Source: Chelydra serpentina (taxonomy: Eukaryota; Chordata; Testudines; Chelydridae). Taken from it: a stretch of 64,000 nt of DNA. The stretch lies in contig JBAIAC010000001.1 in NCBI GenBank assembly GCA_037349315.1, forward strand, positions 1,736,001 to 1,800,000. The letters run 5' to 3'. Made by a program: the position numbers and the translations under genes. Shown here in pieces: positions 20,760 through 29,979 of this stretch. Within the stretch, counting starts at the first letter, position 1, and each line of letters begins with the position of its first letter. Below the pieces are notes generated by a model. The model was not told the origin of the DNA. It did not search any database and saw only the letters and a list, made by a program, of their open reading frames with translations.

Positions 20760-20945
20760 GTGCCCAGGGTGGGTCTGGGCAAGGGGTTGGGGAAATGAGG
20801 GAAGGGGGACGGGGTGGGGGGAAGAGGCAGTGGGGGGAAGGGAGGGAGGTGGAATAGGGCAGGGGAAGGGGAATGTGGGAGTGAGGGGAGGGGGATGGAG
20901 AAGAAAAGGGGATAGGGGAATTGTGGGGGGAAGCGGGAGCCCAGC
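20760..20945 (+). repeat. Purine/G-rich low-complexity tract
   Basis: Almost unbroken runs of GGGGAAGGG type on the plus strand. Similar tracts occur at 22315-22415 and 23820-23945. They produce spurious long open frames on both strands (proline/glycine-rich), which I do not treat as genes. Confidence 0.75.
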
Positions 20946-21009
20946 TTCCGGTGTCCCCTTGGCAGCAGCTGGGGCTTCCCCATTAAGCAGGCCCATCGAA
21001 CGCTCACCC

Positions 21010-21330
21010 TGACAAGCCCTACACACCCAGACCCCCACCCCTCTGAGCCCCAATAAGCTGCACCTGGACCCCCACCCCATCCAGCCCCACTCCCCCAGCA
21101 CCTGGATACCCCCCGCCAAGCCCCATCTCCCCACACCCAGACCTGCCTGCTGAGCCCACCTACCACCACCTGGATCCCCTGCAGAGTCCCATTGCCCCTG
21201 CACCCAGAACCCCACAACATGTGGCTATGCATCCAGATCTCCCATTGAGCTGCCCGCACCCAGATTGCCCCACACAGAAACCTCTCATCCCACACCTGGA
21301 TTCCCCCCACACTAATCCTCTCCACACTTG
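21010..21330 (+). repeat. Degenerate C-rich minisatellite
   Basis: About nine loosely repeated units of roughly 30-40 bp, each starting CACCTGGAYCCCC or CACCCAGAYC and ending in a CCCCA/CCAC stretch. Probably the internal part of a non-autonomous DNA element, but its ends were not found. Confidence 0.65.
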
Positions 21331-21639
21331 GATCCTGCTGGGCAAAGCCTGCTCAACCACACCTGGTGTGGTGTGGCTGGCACAGAGGGGCACAGCCCCA
21401 GGGTATTTCTGGTGTAGGCCCAGCCCTTGCGTTGTGTCAGGATCAGGTGCAGCCTCACTGCCGAGTCCCTGTACGGGGGGAGGTGAGGGCTTCAGGGTGA
21501 TCTCCCACTTCAATGCAGCCAGTGGCCTGTTCTCCCCACTGCTAGAAATGTGAAGATCTGGGGTTTTATTAATGGCCCCCCTGTCACAGACTTCCAGTGT
21601 GACATTGGACCCATCATTTAAGGCTTGATCTCAAGGGGA

Positions 21640-21815
21640 GTCTTTCCGCTGATTTAAAAAGACAGTGGATAGGGGACTTAATTAGTCCATGCCTCAGTTT
21701 CTCCACCCAAAAAACAAGGATAATAATAATACTTGCCTGCCTCACAGGAGTTTGTGTACATTCATTGTTTTTGGTTAGGTGCTTTGAGGTCATCAGATGG
21801 AAAATGCTTAGAAGT
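21640..21815 (+). mobile_element. MIR/CORE-like SINE or L2-type 3' end
   Basis: The order GCCTCAGTTTCTCCACCC, AAGGATAATAATAATACTTG, CCTGCCTCACAGGAG and GGTGCTTTGAGGTCATCAGA is the layout of the amniote MIR/L2 3' module. It is diverged, as expected for an old family. Confidence 0.65.
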
Positions 21816-22582
21816 GCAATTTTGCCAAGTGGTTTTTACAATTCCAAAACCTTTATGTTTCATTCATGCAGTAGGCACTCCTCCTGGATCACAGGAGAAT
21901 TTCAATTTGGGACTTTATCGGACAACTCCTCCTCCCACTGTGTGACGCTGTAGCAACTTGCCATAAGGTGGGGAACAGGGCTCCACCGGGCCTTCCCCCA
22001 TCATCACTTTTCAAAGTAGGAGGTGGGAGGGCTAGACAAAGACGCAGCCTTATGCTATTTGTATAGTCAGTGTACTGCAGGGAGAGCTGGATCATCTATG
22101 CTGTCGTGTCCTCAGGGCCAGTGCCAGCTAAGCGGGACTGGGTGGCTGAGGCTGAGCAATAAATGGCCAGGAGGAATGGATCTCCCTCCACCTGGGCCAG
22201 AGCCCTTCAGAGCGTTCCTACAGGCAAGCAATGGGCTGGGGACAATTAGGTTTTTTTTACTTGTTCAAATTCTACGATGGGCACGGGGCGCGCTCGGCTG
22301 GGGCCGGGGGGGACAAAGAGCTTGAGCGGTGGGAGCCTGGAGGGAGAGGAGTATGGAGGGAAGGAATGGGGGGGAAGAGGGAGGAGGGATGTGGTGGTGG
22401 GGAGGAGAGGAGGCATTGCAGACCTACGCGAAAGCATTTGCCAAGAATGTTTTCATTAATCAAGAACGAAAGTCAGAGGTTTGAAGACAATCAGATACTG
22501 TTGTAGTTCCGACCATAAACGATGCCGACTAGCGATCCCGCGGCATCATTCCCATGACCTGCCGGGCAGCTTATTTTCATGG
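21816..22582. other. No recognisable gene; G-rich part
   Basis: Mixed sequence with a G/A-rich tract at 22315-22415. I found no coding frame with recognisable domains and no clear repeat boundaries. Confidence 0.4.
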
Positions 22583-23028
22583 CGGAGGGCAACAAAAATT
22601 ATTAGGGGGCTGGGGCACATGACGTATGAGGAGAGGCTGAAGGAACTGGGCTTATTTAGTCTGCAGAAGAGAAGAGGGAGGGGGGATTTGATAGCAGCCT
22701 TCAACTACCAGAAAGGGGGTTCCAAAAAGGATGCTGCTCGTCTCTTCTCAGTGGTGGCAGATGACAGAACAAGAAGCAATGGGCTCAAGTTGCAGTGGGG
22801 GTTGGATATTAGGAAAAACTATTTCATTAGGAGGGTGGTGAAGCACTGGAATGGGTTACCTAGGGAAGTGGTGGAATCTCCATCCTTAGAGGTTTTTAGG
22901 GCCTGGCTTGAGAAAGCCCTGGCTGGGATGATTTAGTTGGGGTTGTTCCTGCTTTGAGCAGGGGGTTGGACTAGATGACTTCCTGAGGTCTCTTCCAACC
23001 CTAATCTTCTATGATTCTATGATTCATT
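22583..23028 (+). mobile_element. 5'-truncated CR1 (RT C-terminus and 3' end)
   Basis: It opens in the CR1 RT C-terminal domain ([21 protein letters not shown]) and continues in frame to the ORF2 end at 22936 (…KALAGMI). The 3' UTR with GCTTTGAGCAGGGGG and the TTCTATGATTCTATGATTC tail follow. No frameshift is seen in the retained ~115 codons, so it is a fairly young copy. Confidence 0.92.
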
Positions 23029-24034
23029 GGTAGGGTAAGACTCAACTCTTTTCAGTGGATGGGAGATTACATTTGTCTGGTGGCCATGAGAATGGGACTG
23101 GGGATTTGGTTCCTTCACTCCTGGGGATATAGGGTCTTCTGGTCAGGTACATAAAGCTGGCACCACCATGCTGCCTCAGTGGGACTTTTTGCCTTCTTGG
23201 TTGAGCGGGTATTATTGTTGTTAAAGTAGCAGCCAGCCTTTATATTACTGCCAGGATTCGTCTCTAACTGCAGCAGCCACTCCTCTTGGCAGTTCTTATT
23301 CATTGCCTGGGGTGATTATTGCTGTTGAAACAATAAACATAGGAAGCGCTCAAACTTGTTTGTGTGAAGAAGTGAAAATGAGGTGGCAGCTTTTGCAGTC
23401 TGATTCCAGCCATTTTCTTTCTGTCAGGGTGCAAATGCCAGCTGAGGGTGAGGCCTGACACTTTTTTTTATTGTGTGAAGAAAGGACAGCGATTTTTCAA
23501 TTAGCTTTAACTGCTGCTTGCCATTATATGTTCCCCAGGATCAATGAGAGGGGGTCGGGGCACTTGAAAGGGCTGTTTTGCAGTGTGCCTTCATGTCAGG
23601 GTATATCAAAAAACCTGTGCCTGACATTTTTTATTCCCAAGTTTAGTGCTTTTAATTAGGTACCTTCTGCATGTCCAGTCTTCACAAACACCATCTGGCA
23701 CACCGTGGAAAACATGCTCCATTTTCTTTAGAAAGAAATTGCAGAAAAGTGGAGGGTTTTTTCAAATATCATTTGCTTGGGTTCAGGGATTTGGCTGGAA
23801 GGGAATGTGCAGGTGGCGAGCATGGAGGGGAAGTGAGCAGGAGGGGGAGGGAAGAGAGGAGGGAGACAGTGGGGAGGGGGTGAGGCCTGGGTGAAGCAGG
23901 GGGCAGGGCCAAGGGCAGACCAGGGTGGAGTATGGGTGGGACAACAGGCAGAAGAGTGGGGGCTTCATAAACATTCTGGGGCGGCAGTAGCTAGGGACAG
24001 TAGCTAGGGACATAAGAATGTTATGTCTGGACCG
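23029..24034. other. No recognisable gene; ends in a purine-rich tract
   Basis: Apparently unique sequence up to about 23800, then a G/A-rich tract to 23945 and a short direct repeat (GGACAGTAGCTAG, GGACATAAG) before the next CR1. No domain-bearing ORF was found. Confidence 0.4.
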
Positions 24035-25322
24035 TATTCTTGCCAGCAAGTTAAAGAAGTATAGATTGGATGAATGGACTATAAGGTAGATAGAAAGCTG
24101 GCTAGATTGTTGGGCTCAACGGGTAGTGATCAATGACTCGATGTCTAGTTGGCAGCTGGTATCAAGCGGAGTGCCCCGAGGATCGGTCCTGGGGCCGGTT
24201 TTGTTCAACATTTTTATTAATGATCTGGATGATGGGATGAATTGCACCCTCAGCAAGATCTCAGATGACACTAAGCTGTGGGGAGAGGTAGATACGCTGA
24301 AGCGTAGGGATAGGGTCAAGAGTGACCTACATAAATTGGAGGATTGGGCCAAAAGAAATCTGATGAGGTTCAACAAGGACAAGTGCGGAGTCCTGCACTT
24401 AGGACAGAAGAATCCCATGCACAGGCTGGGGACCGACTGGCTAAGCAGTAATTCTGCATAAAAGGTCCTGGGGACTACAGTGGAAAAGAAGCTGGATATG
24501 ATGAGTTAGCAGTGTGTCCTTGTTGCCAAGAAGGCTAACGGCATATTGGGCTGTATTAGTAGGAGCATTGCCAGCAGATCGAGGGAAGTGATTATTCCCC
24601 TCTATTCGGCATTGGTGAGGCCACACCTGGAGTACTGTGTCCAGTTTTGGTCTCCCCACTACAGAAGGGATGTGGACAAATTGGAGAGAGTCCAGCAGAG
24701 GGCAAAAAAATTATTAGGGGGTTGTGACACATGACTTACAAGGAGAGGCTGAGGGAACTGGGGTTATTTAGCCTGTAGAATCATAGAATATCAGGGTAGG
24801 AAGGGACCTTAGGAGGTCATCTAGTCCAACCCCCTGCTCAAAGCAGGGCCAATCCCCAATTTTTGCCCCATATCCCCAAATGGCCCCCTCAAGGATTGAA
24901 CTCACAACCCTGGGTTTAGCAGGCCAATGCTCAAACCACTGAGCTATCCCTCCCCCCTAAGAAGAGAAGAATGAGGAGGGATTTGATAGCAGCCTTCAAC
25001 TACCGGAAGGGGGGTTCCAAGGAGGATGGAGCTCGGCTGTTCTCAGTGGTGGCAGATGACAGAACAAGAAGCTATGGTCTCCAGTTGCAGTGGGGGAGGT
25101 CTAGGTTGGATATTAGGAATCACTATTTCACTAGGAGGGTGGTGAAGCACTGGAATGAATTACCTAGGGAGGTGGTGGAATCTCCATCCTTAGAGGTTTT
25201 TAAGGCTCGGCTTGACAAAGCCCTGGCTGGGATGATTTAGTTGATGTTGGTCCTGCTTTGAGCAGGGGATTGGAGTAGATGACCTCCTGAGGTCTCTTTC
25301 AACCCTAATATTCTATGATTCT
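24035..25322 (+). mobile_element. 5'-truncated CR1 interrupted by a SINE
   Basis: It starts in RT (TTGCCAGCAAGTTAAAGAAG), passes [14 protein letters not shown] and an ISDDTKL catalytic box (normally FADD) at about 24260, and ends with the CR1 3' tail at 25322. Frameshifts occur near 24460 and 24735. A minus-strand SINE sits at 24779-24957 inside the Q-K-R region of the RT C-terminus. The 3' tail directly abuts another CR1. Confidence 0.9.
24779..24957 (-). mobile_element. tRNA-derived SINE with CR1-like tail
   Basis: Same family as 459-638: AATCATAGAATATCAGGG at the tail side, and CTGAGCTATCCCTCCCCCC at the head side on the plus strand. The CR1 host reads TTTAGCCTG(T/C)AG then AAGAGAAG on the two sides. 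Confidence 0.92.
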
Positions 25323-25339
25323 AAGGCTGGGAGGATCAC

Positions 25340-25872
25340 AGCCACCATTCTCAAAAGGAAACTTAGGGTACTGGTGGTTGGAGACTGTCTTCTGAGGGAG
25401 ATGGAGGCATCCATCTGTCGCCCTGGCATGGCATCCCGGGAGGTATGCTGCCTGCCAGGGGCCCGTATCTGAGATGTTACAAAGACATTCTCGAGGATCA
25501 TCCTTCCCTCTGACTACTACCCCATGCTACTCCTCCACGTGGGCACTAATGATACTGCGAGGTATGACCCTCAGCAGATCAGAAGTGACTTCAGGGTTCT
25601 GGGAGTAAGGGTGAGGGAATTGTGAGCGCAGGCGGTGTTCTCTTCAGTCCCTCCAGTCAAAGGTAGGGGCCTCAGCAGTGACAGATGCATTCTTGAGGTG
25701 AATGTCGGGCTGTGAGGATGGTGTTGCCAGGAGGGCTTTGGATTCCTTGACCACGGGATTCTGTTCCAGGAAGAAGGACTGCTAAACAGAAATGGGGTCC
25801 ACCTGTAGAGGAAGGGGAGGAGCATATTTGGCTACAGACTGGCTAACCTAGTGAGGAGGGCTTTAAACTAGA
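25340..25872 (+). pseudogene. CR1 ORF1 esterase domain (several stops)
   Basis: Translates to GDCLLREMEASICRPG, CCLPGARI, LLLHVGTNDTA and FLDHGILFQEEG, the SGNH-hydrolase esterase typical of CR1 ORF1 (GDS, GxND and DxxH-like blocks). At least four in-frame stops are present. The protein is thought to assist the CR1 ribonucleoprotein; this copy cannot make it. Confidence 0.82.
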
Positions 25873-25999
25873 TTCAATGGGGGCAGGTGACCAAAGCCCA
25901 CAGGTAAGTCAAAAACATGGAGATCTGGAAGAAGGGTCAGAATCTGGGGGGAGCGTGGGCTGTTATAGTAGAAATAAGGGAGAGACAAGGCAGAACTGG

Positions 26000-27023
26000 G
26001 GGGTGGAAATAAATCAGTATCTTAGCTGTCTGTATACTAATGTGAGAAGTATGGGTAATAAGCAGGAAGAACTTGAAATGCTAGTAAATAAACACAGCTA
26101 TGACATCGTTGACATCACGGAGACTTGGTGGGATAATACGCATGACTGGAATATTGGTATAGAAGGATACAGCTTGCTCAGGAAGGACAGGCAGGGAAAA
26201 AAGGGAGGAGGTGTTGCCTTATACATTAAAAATGTATACACTTGGACTGAGACTGAGATGGAAATAGGAGACAGACTTGTTGAAAGTCTCTGGGTAAGGA
26301 TAAAAGGGGTATGTCAAGGATAAAAGGGGGGAGGGATAGCTCAGTGGTCTGAGCATTGGCCTGCTAAACCCAGGGTTGTGAGTTCAATCCTTGAGGGGGC
26401 CATTTAGGCATCTGGGGCAAAAACTGGGGATTGGTCCTGCTTTGAGCAGGGGGTTGGACTAGATGACCTCCTAAGGTCCCTTCCAACTCTGATGAGCTAT
26501 GAAGTGTGATGTCATGGTAAGGGTCTACTACAGACCACCAAACCAGGAAGAAGAGGTGGATGATGCTTTTTTTAAACAACTAACAAAATCATCCAAAGCA
26601 CAGGACTTGGTGGTGATGGGAGACTTCAACTACCCAGACATCTGTTGGGAAAATAACACAGCAGGGCACAGATTATCCAACAAGTTCTTGGAATGTATTG
26701 GGGACAATTTTTTATTTCAGAAGGTGGATAAACCTACTGGGGGGGAGGCTGTTCTAGATTTTATTTTGACAAATAGGGAAGAACTGGTTGAGAATTTGAA
26801 AGTGAAAGGCAACTTGGGTAAAAGTGATCATGAAATGGTAGAGTTCATGATTCTAAGGAATGGTAGGAGGGAGAAAAGCACAATAAAGACAATGGATTTC
26901 AAGAAGGCAGACTTTAGCAAACTCAGGGAGTTGATAGGTAAAATCCCATGGGAAGCAAGTTTAAGGGGAAAAACAATTGAAGACAGTTGGCAGTTTTTCA
27001 AAGAGACATTATTAAGGGCATAA
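26000..27023 (+). pseudogene. CR1 ORF2 endonuclease, split by a SINE
   Basis: AP-endonuclease motifs occur in order: SLGNK-like VRSMGNKQEEL, ITETWWD, then after the [39 protein letters not shown] and SDHEMVEF. The enzyme nicks target DNA to prime reverse transcription. The SINE at 26327-26502 breaks the frame between KGVCQG and the second part, which starts near 26499. Confidence 0.87.
26327..26502 (+). mobile_element. tRNA-derived SINE with CR1-like tail
   Basis: GGGGGGAGGGATAGCTCAGTGG, then GTTCAATCC (B box), then the CR1-like 3' part. Directly upstream, AAGGATAAAAGGGG occurs twice 20 bases apart (26297 and 26317), a small tandem duplication at the insertion edge. Confidence 0.92.
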
Positions 27024-27398
27024 GAACAAACTATCCCACTGTGTAGGAAAGATAGGAAGTATGGCAAGAGACCACCCTGGCTTAACCAGGAGATCTTCAG
27101 TGATCTAAAATTCAAAAAAGAGTCCTACAAAAAGTGGAAACTCGGTCAAATTATAAAGGATCAATATAAAACAAATAACACAAGTATGTAGGGACAAAAT
27201 TAGAAAAGCCAGGGCACAAAATGAGATCAAACTAGCTAGGGACATAAAAGGAAACAAGAAAACATTAGACATGTTTTGACAATGCGTTACATGACAATGC
27301 ATTACATGACAAATGCATTAGAAGCAAGAGGAAGACCCAAGGACAGAGTAGGTCCATAACGCAATGAGTGGGGAAAGACAGTAACAGAACATGTTGAA

Positions 27399-28681
27399 AT
27401 GGTAGAGGTGCTAAATGACTTCTTTGTTTCGGTTTTCACCAAGAAGGTTGGTGCCGATTGGATGTCTAACATAGTGAATGCCAGTGAAAATGAGGTAGGA
27501 TCAGAGTCTAAAATAGGGAAAGAACAAGTCAAAAATTACTTAGACAAGTTAGATGTCTTCAAATCACCAGGGCCTGATGAAATGCATCCAAAAATACTCA
27601 AGGAGCTGACTGAGGAGATATCTAAGCCATTAGCAATTGTCTTTGAAAAGTCATGGAAGACGGGAGACATTCCAGAAGACTGGAAAAGGGCAAATATAGT
27701 GCCCATCTATAAAAAGGGAAATAAGGACAACCAGGGGAATTACAGACCAGTCATCTTAACTTCTGTACCCAGAAAGATAATGGAGCAAATAATTAAGCAA
27801 TCAATTTGCAAACACCTAGACGATAATAAGGTGATAAATAACAGTCAGCATGGATTTGGCAAGAACAAATCGTGTCTGATAGATTTCTTTGACAGGGTAA
27901 CAAGCCTTGTGGATGGGGGGAAGTGGTATATGTGGTATATCTTGATTTTAGTAAGGCTTTTGATACTGTCTCGCATGACCTTCTCATAAACAAACTAGGG
28001 AAATGCAACCTAGATGGAGCTACTATAAGGTGGGTGCATAACTGGTTGGAAAATCGTTCCCAGAGAGGAGTTATCAGTGGTTTGCAGTCATGCTGGAAGG
28101 GCATAATGAGTGGGGTCCTGTAAGGACTGGTTCTGTTCAGTATATTCATCAATGATTTAGATAATGGCATAGAGAGTACACTTATAAAGTTTGCGGACAA
28201 TGCCAAGCTGGGAGGGGTTGCAAGTGCTTTGGAGGATAGGATTAAAATTCAAAATGATCTGGACAAACTGGAGAAATGGTCTGAAGTAAATAGGATGAAA
28301 TTTAGTAAGGACAAATGCAAAGTACTCCATTTAGGAAGGAACAATCAGTTGCACGCATACAAAATGGGAAATGACTGCCTAGGAAGAAGTACTGCGGAAA
28401 GGGATCTGGGAGCCATAGTGGATCACAAGCTAAATATGAGTCAACAGAGTAACGCTGTTGCAAAAAAAGCAAACATAATTCTGGGATGTATTAGCAGGAG
28501 TATTGTAAGCAAGACACGAGAAGCAATTCTTCTGCTCTACTCTGTGCTGATTAGGCCTCAACTGAAGTATTGTGTCCAATTGGTGCCACATTTCAGGAAA
28601 GATGTGGACAAATTGGAGAAAGTCCAGAGAAGAGCAACAAAAATGATGAAAGGGCTAGACAACATGACCTATGAGGTTTAA
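27399..28681 (+). pseudogene. CR1 ORF2 reverse transcriptase (frameshifts, FADN)
   Basis: Segments 27399-27930, 27923-28123 and 28140-28681 encode RT motifs in order: [46 protein letters not shown], the finger-palm FSIFINDL and then FADNAKLGG. A frameshift lies near 27925 and a stop near 28123. The catalytic FADD is FADN, so even a continuous frame would be inactive. Confidence 0.87.
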
Positions 28682-28911
28682 ACAAAAAATTGGGTTTGTT
28701 TAGTCTGGAGAAGAGAAGACTGAGAGGGGACATGATAACAGTTTTCAAGTACATAAAAGGAGGAGGGAGAAAAATTGTTCTTCTTAACCTCCGAGGATAG
28801 GACATGAAGCAATGGCCTTAAATTGCACCCTACATGGATGTGTCTCAAGCATACACAATTTAACTAAGGGGTCTCATTCTTTACACAGCCAGCCAATGGA
28901 TTCTGTTAAGT

Positions 28912-29158
28912 AAAAGAGCTCAAATTTTGATCCTTCAGAACAGGGAGGAAGGAAAAAAGTTTATTATGCTAATGGAAGCCACAATATAACCCTAAAATAC
29001 CAAAACCCCCAGGAAGTGGTTAAACTGAAAGCCTATTTAAGGCTATTTGACCCTGAGGTCAAGAAAAAGCTACAAAGGTTCAAAAGAGATATTGAACAAG
29101 CTGACCTAAAGAATTATTTGTCTAAACAAAAGGCTTGGCATGACGAAAAATTATTGTA
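28912..29158 (+). pseudogene. Unrecognised 82-codon open frame, charged and helical
   Basis: The frame opens after a stop at 28909 and runs to TAA 29156-29158 with no ATG at its start. It is lysine-rich, with heptad-like leucines (VVKLKAYLRLF, DPEVKKKLQRFKRD). From 29140 an overlapping frame carries a hydrophobic segment (LAIKLVLLLIIVTNLLL) typical of a membrane anchor. Two adjacent protein-like frames suggest the remnant of one frameshifted gene. I cannot assign it; a degraded retroviral or transposon gene, or a lost host exon, are both possible. Confidence 0.35.
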
Positions 29159-29339
29159 AATATACACTTGCGATAAAACTGGTGTTATTGCTAATAATTG
29201 TAACTAATTTGTTGCTAATACCAAAAACTGCAAAAATGTACAACGTGCATGGTCTTTTGGAAAAGCCCTTGAACGTGTTAAGAGTGGTATATAATATAAA
29301 CCCTTATAATTATGCTGTTTGGTTCAATAAGAACACACT

Positions 29340-29589
29340 TTGTGTAAAAAGCTTAATAATGTTGAGGTTTCACATCTAATGCCTGTACACAATTCTAAAA
29401 CTTTGCACGGCAGAAAAACCTCTATAAGCTTGAACTGCTGGGCACAAAGGAAAACTGAAGCACAACACCTCGCAGCCTTCATGGCTGAATGCCAGAGTAA
29501 GTGCTCTCTGAAAAACATTAATGGCTATGTTAAGTCAACAAATAGACAAAAACCTGTAACAAGTGAAGTAAGAAATGAGTATGAACTAA
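29340..29589 (+). other. Open frame ending at the Harbinger insertion site
   Basis: About 80 codons open from 29340. With the Harbinger element removed, the frame would end two codons later (GAACTAAGTTTTTAA across 29584/34871). No domain is recognised. It may belong to the same decayed gene as 28912-29379. Confidence 0.3.
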
Positions 29590-29979
29590 GGCCAGGTCTA
29601 CACTAGGACTTTATGTCGAATTTAGCAGCGTTAACTCGATTTAACCCTTCACCCGTCCACATTAGGAAGCAATTTATTTCGACATAAATGGCTCTTTAAT
29701 TCGATTTCTGTACTCCTCCCCGACGAGGGGAGTAGCGCCAAATTCGACATGGCCATGTCAAATTCGAGGTACTGTGGACGGAATTCGACGCTAATAGCTC
29801 CGGGAGCTATCCCACAGTGCACCACTCAGTGGACGCTCAGGACAGCAATCTGTACTTGGATGCTCTGACCTGCCACTCATGGAAAGCCCCGGGAAAATTT
29901 GAATTCCTTCTCCTGTCTGGCCAGTTTGAATCCCATTTCCTGTTTGGACATCGTGGCGAGCTCAGCAGCACTGGCAACG

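Larger units (their letters stand above)
25323..28835 (+). mobile_element. CR1 LINE, ORF1 esterase through most of RT
   Basis: A different CR1 subfamily from the copy at 36-40 kb. It holds the end of ORF1 (25340-25872, esterase), the ORF2 endonuclease (26000-27023) and RT (27399-28681). A SINE at 26327-26502 splits the endonuclease. The RT catalytic box is FADNAK at about 28193, so the second catalytic aspartate is lost. The copy stops at about 28835 without a CR1 3' UTR or tail, an unusual 3' truncation. Confidence 0.88.

Noticed and set aside
20591..21325. 244-codon minus-strand open frame
   Set aside because: Glycine/proline/tryptophan-rich translation of G-rich and minisatellite DNA, with no domain.
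24126..24659. Separate small genes on both strands
   Set aside because: All are frames of one frameshifted CR1 reverse transcriptase and its antisense shadow.
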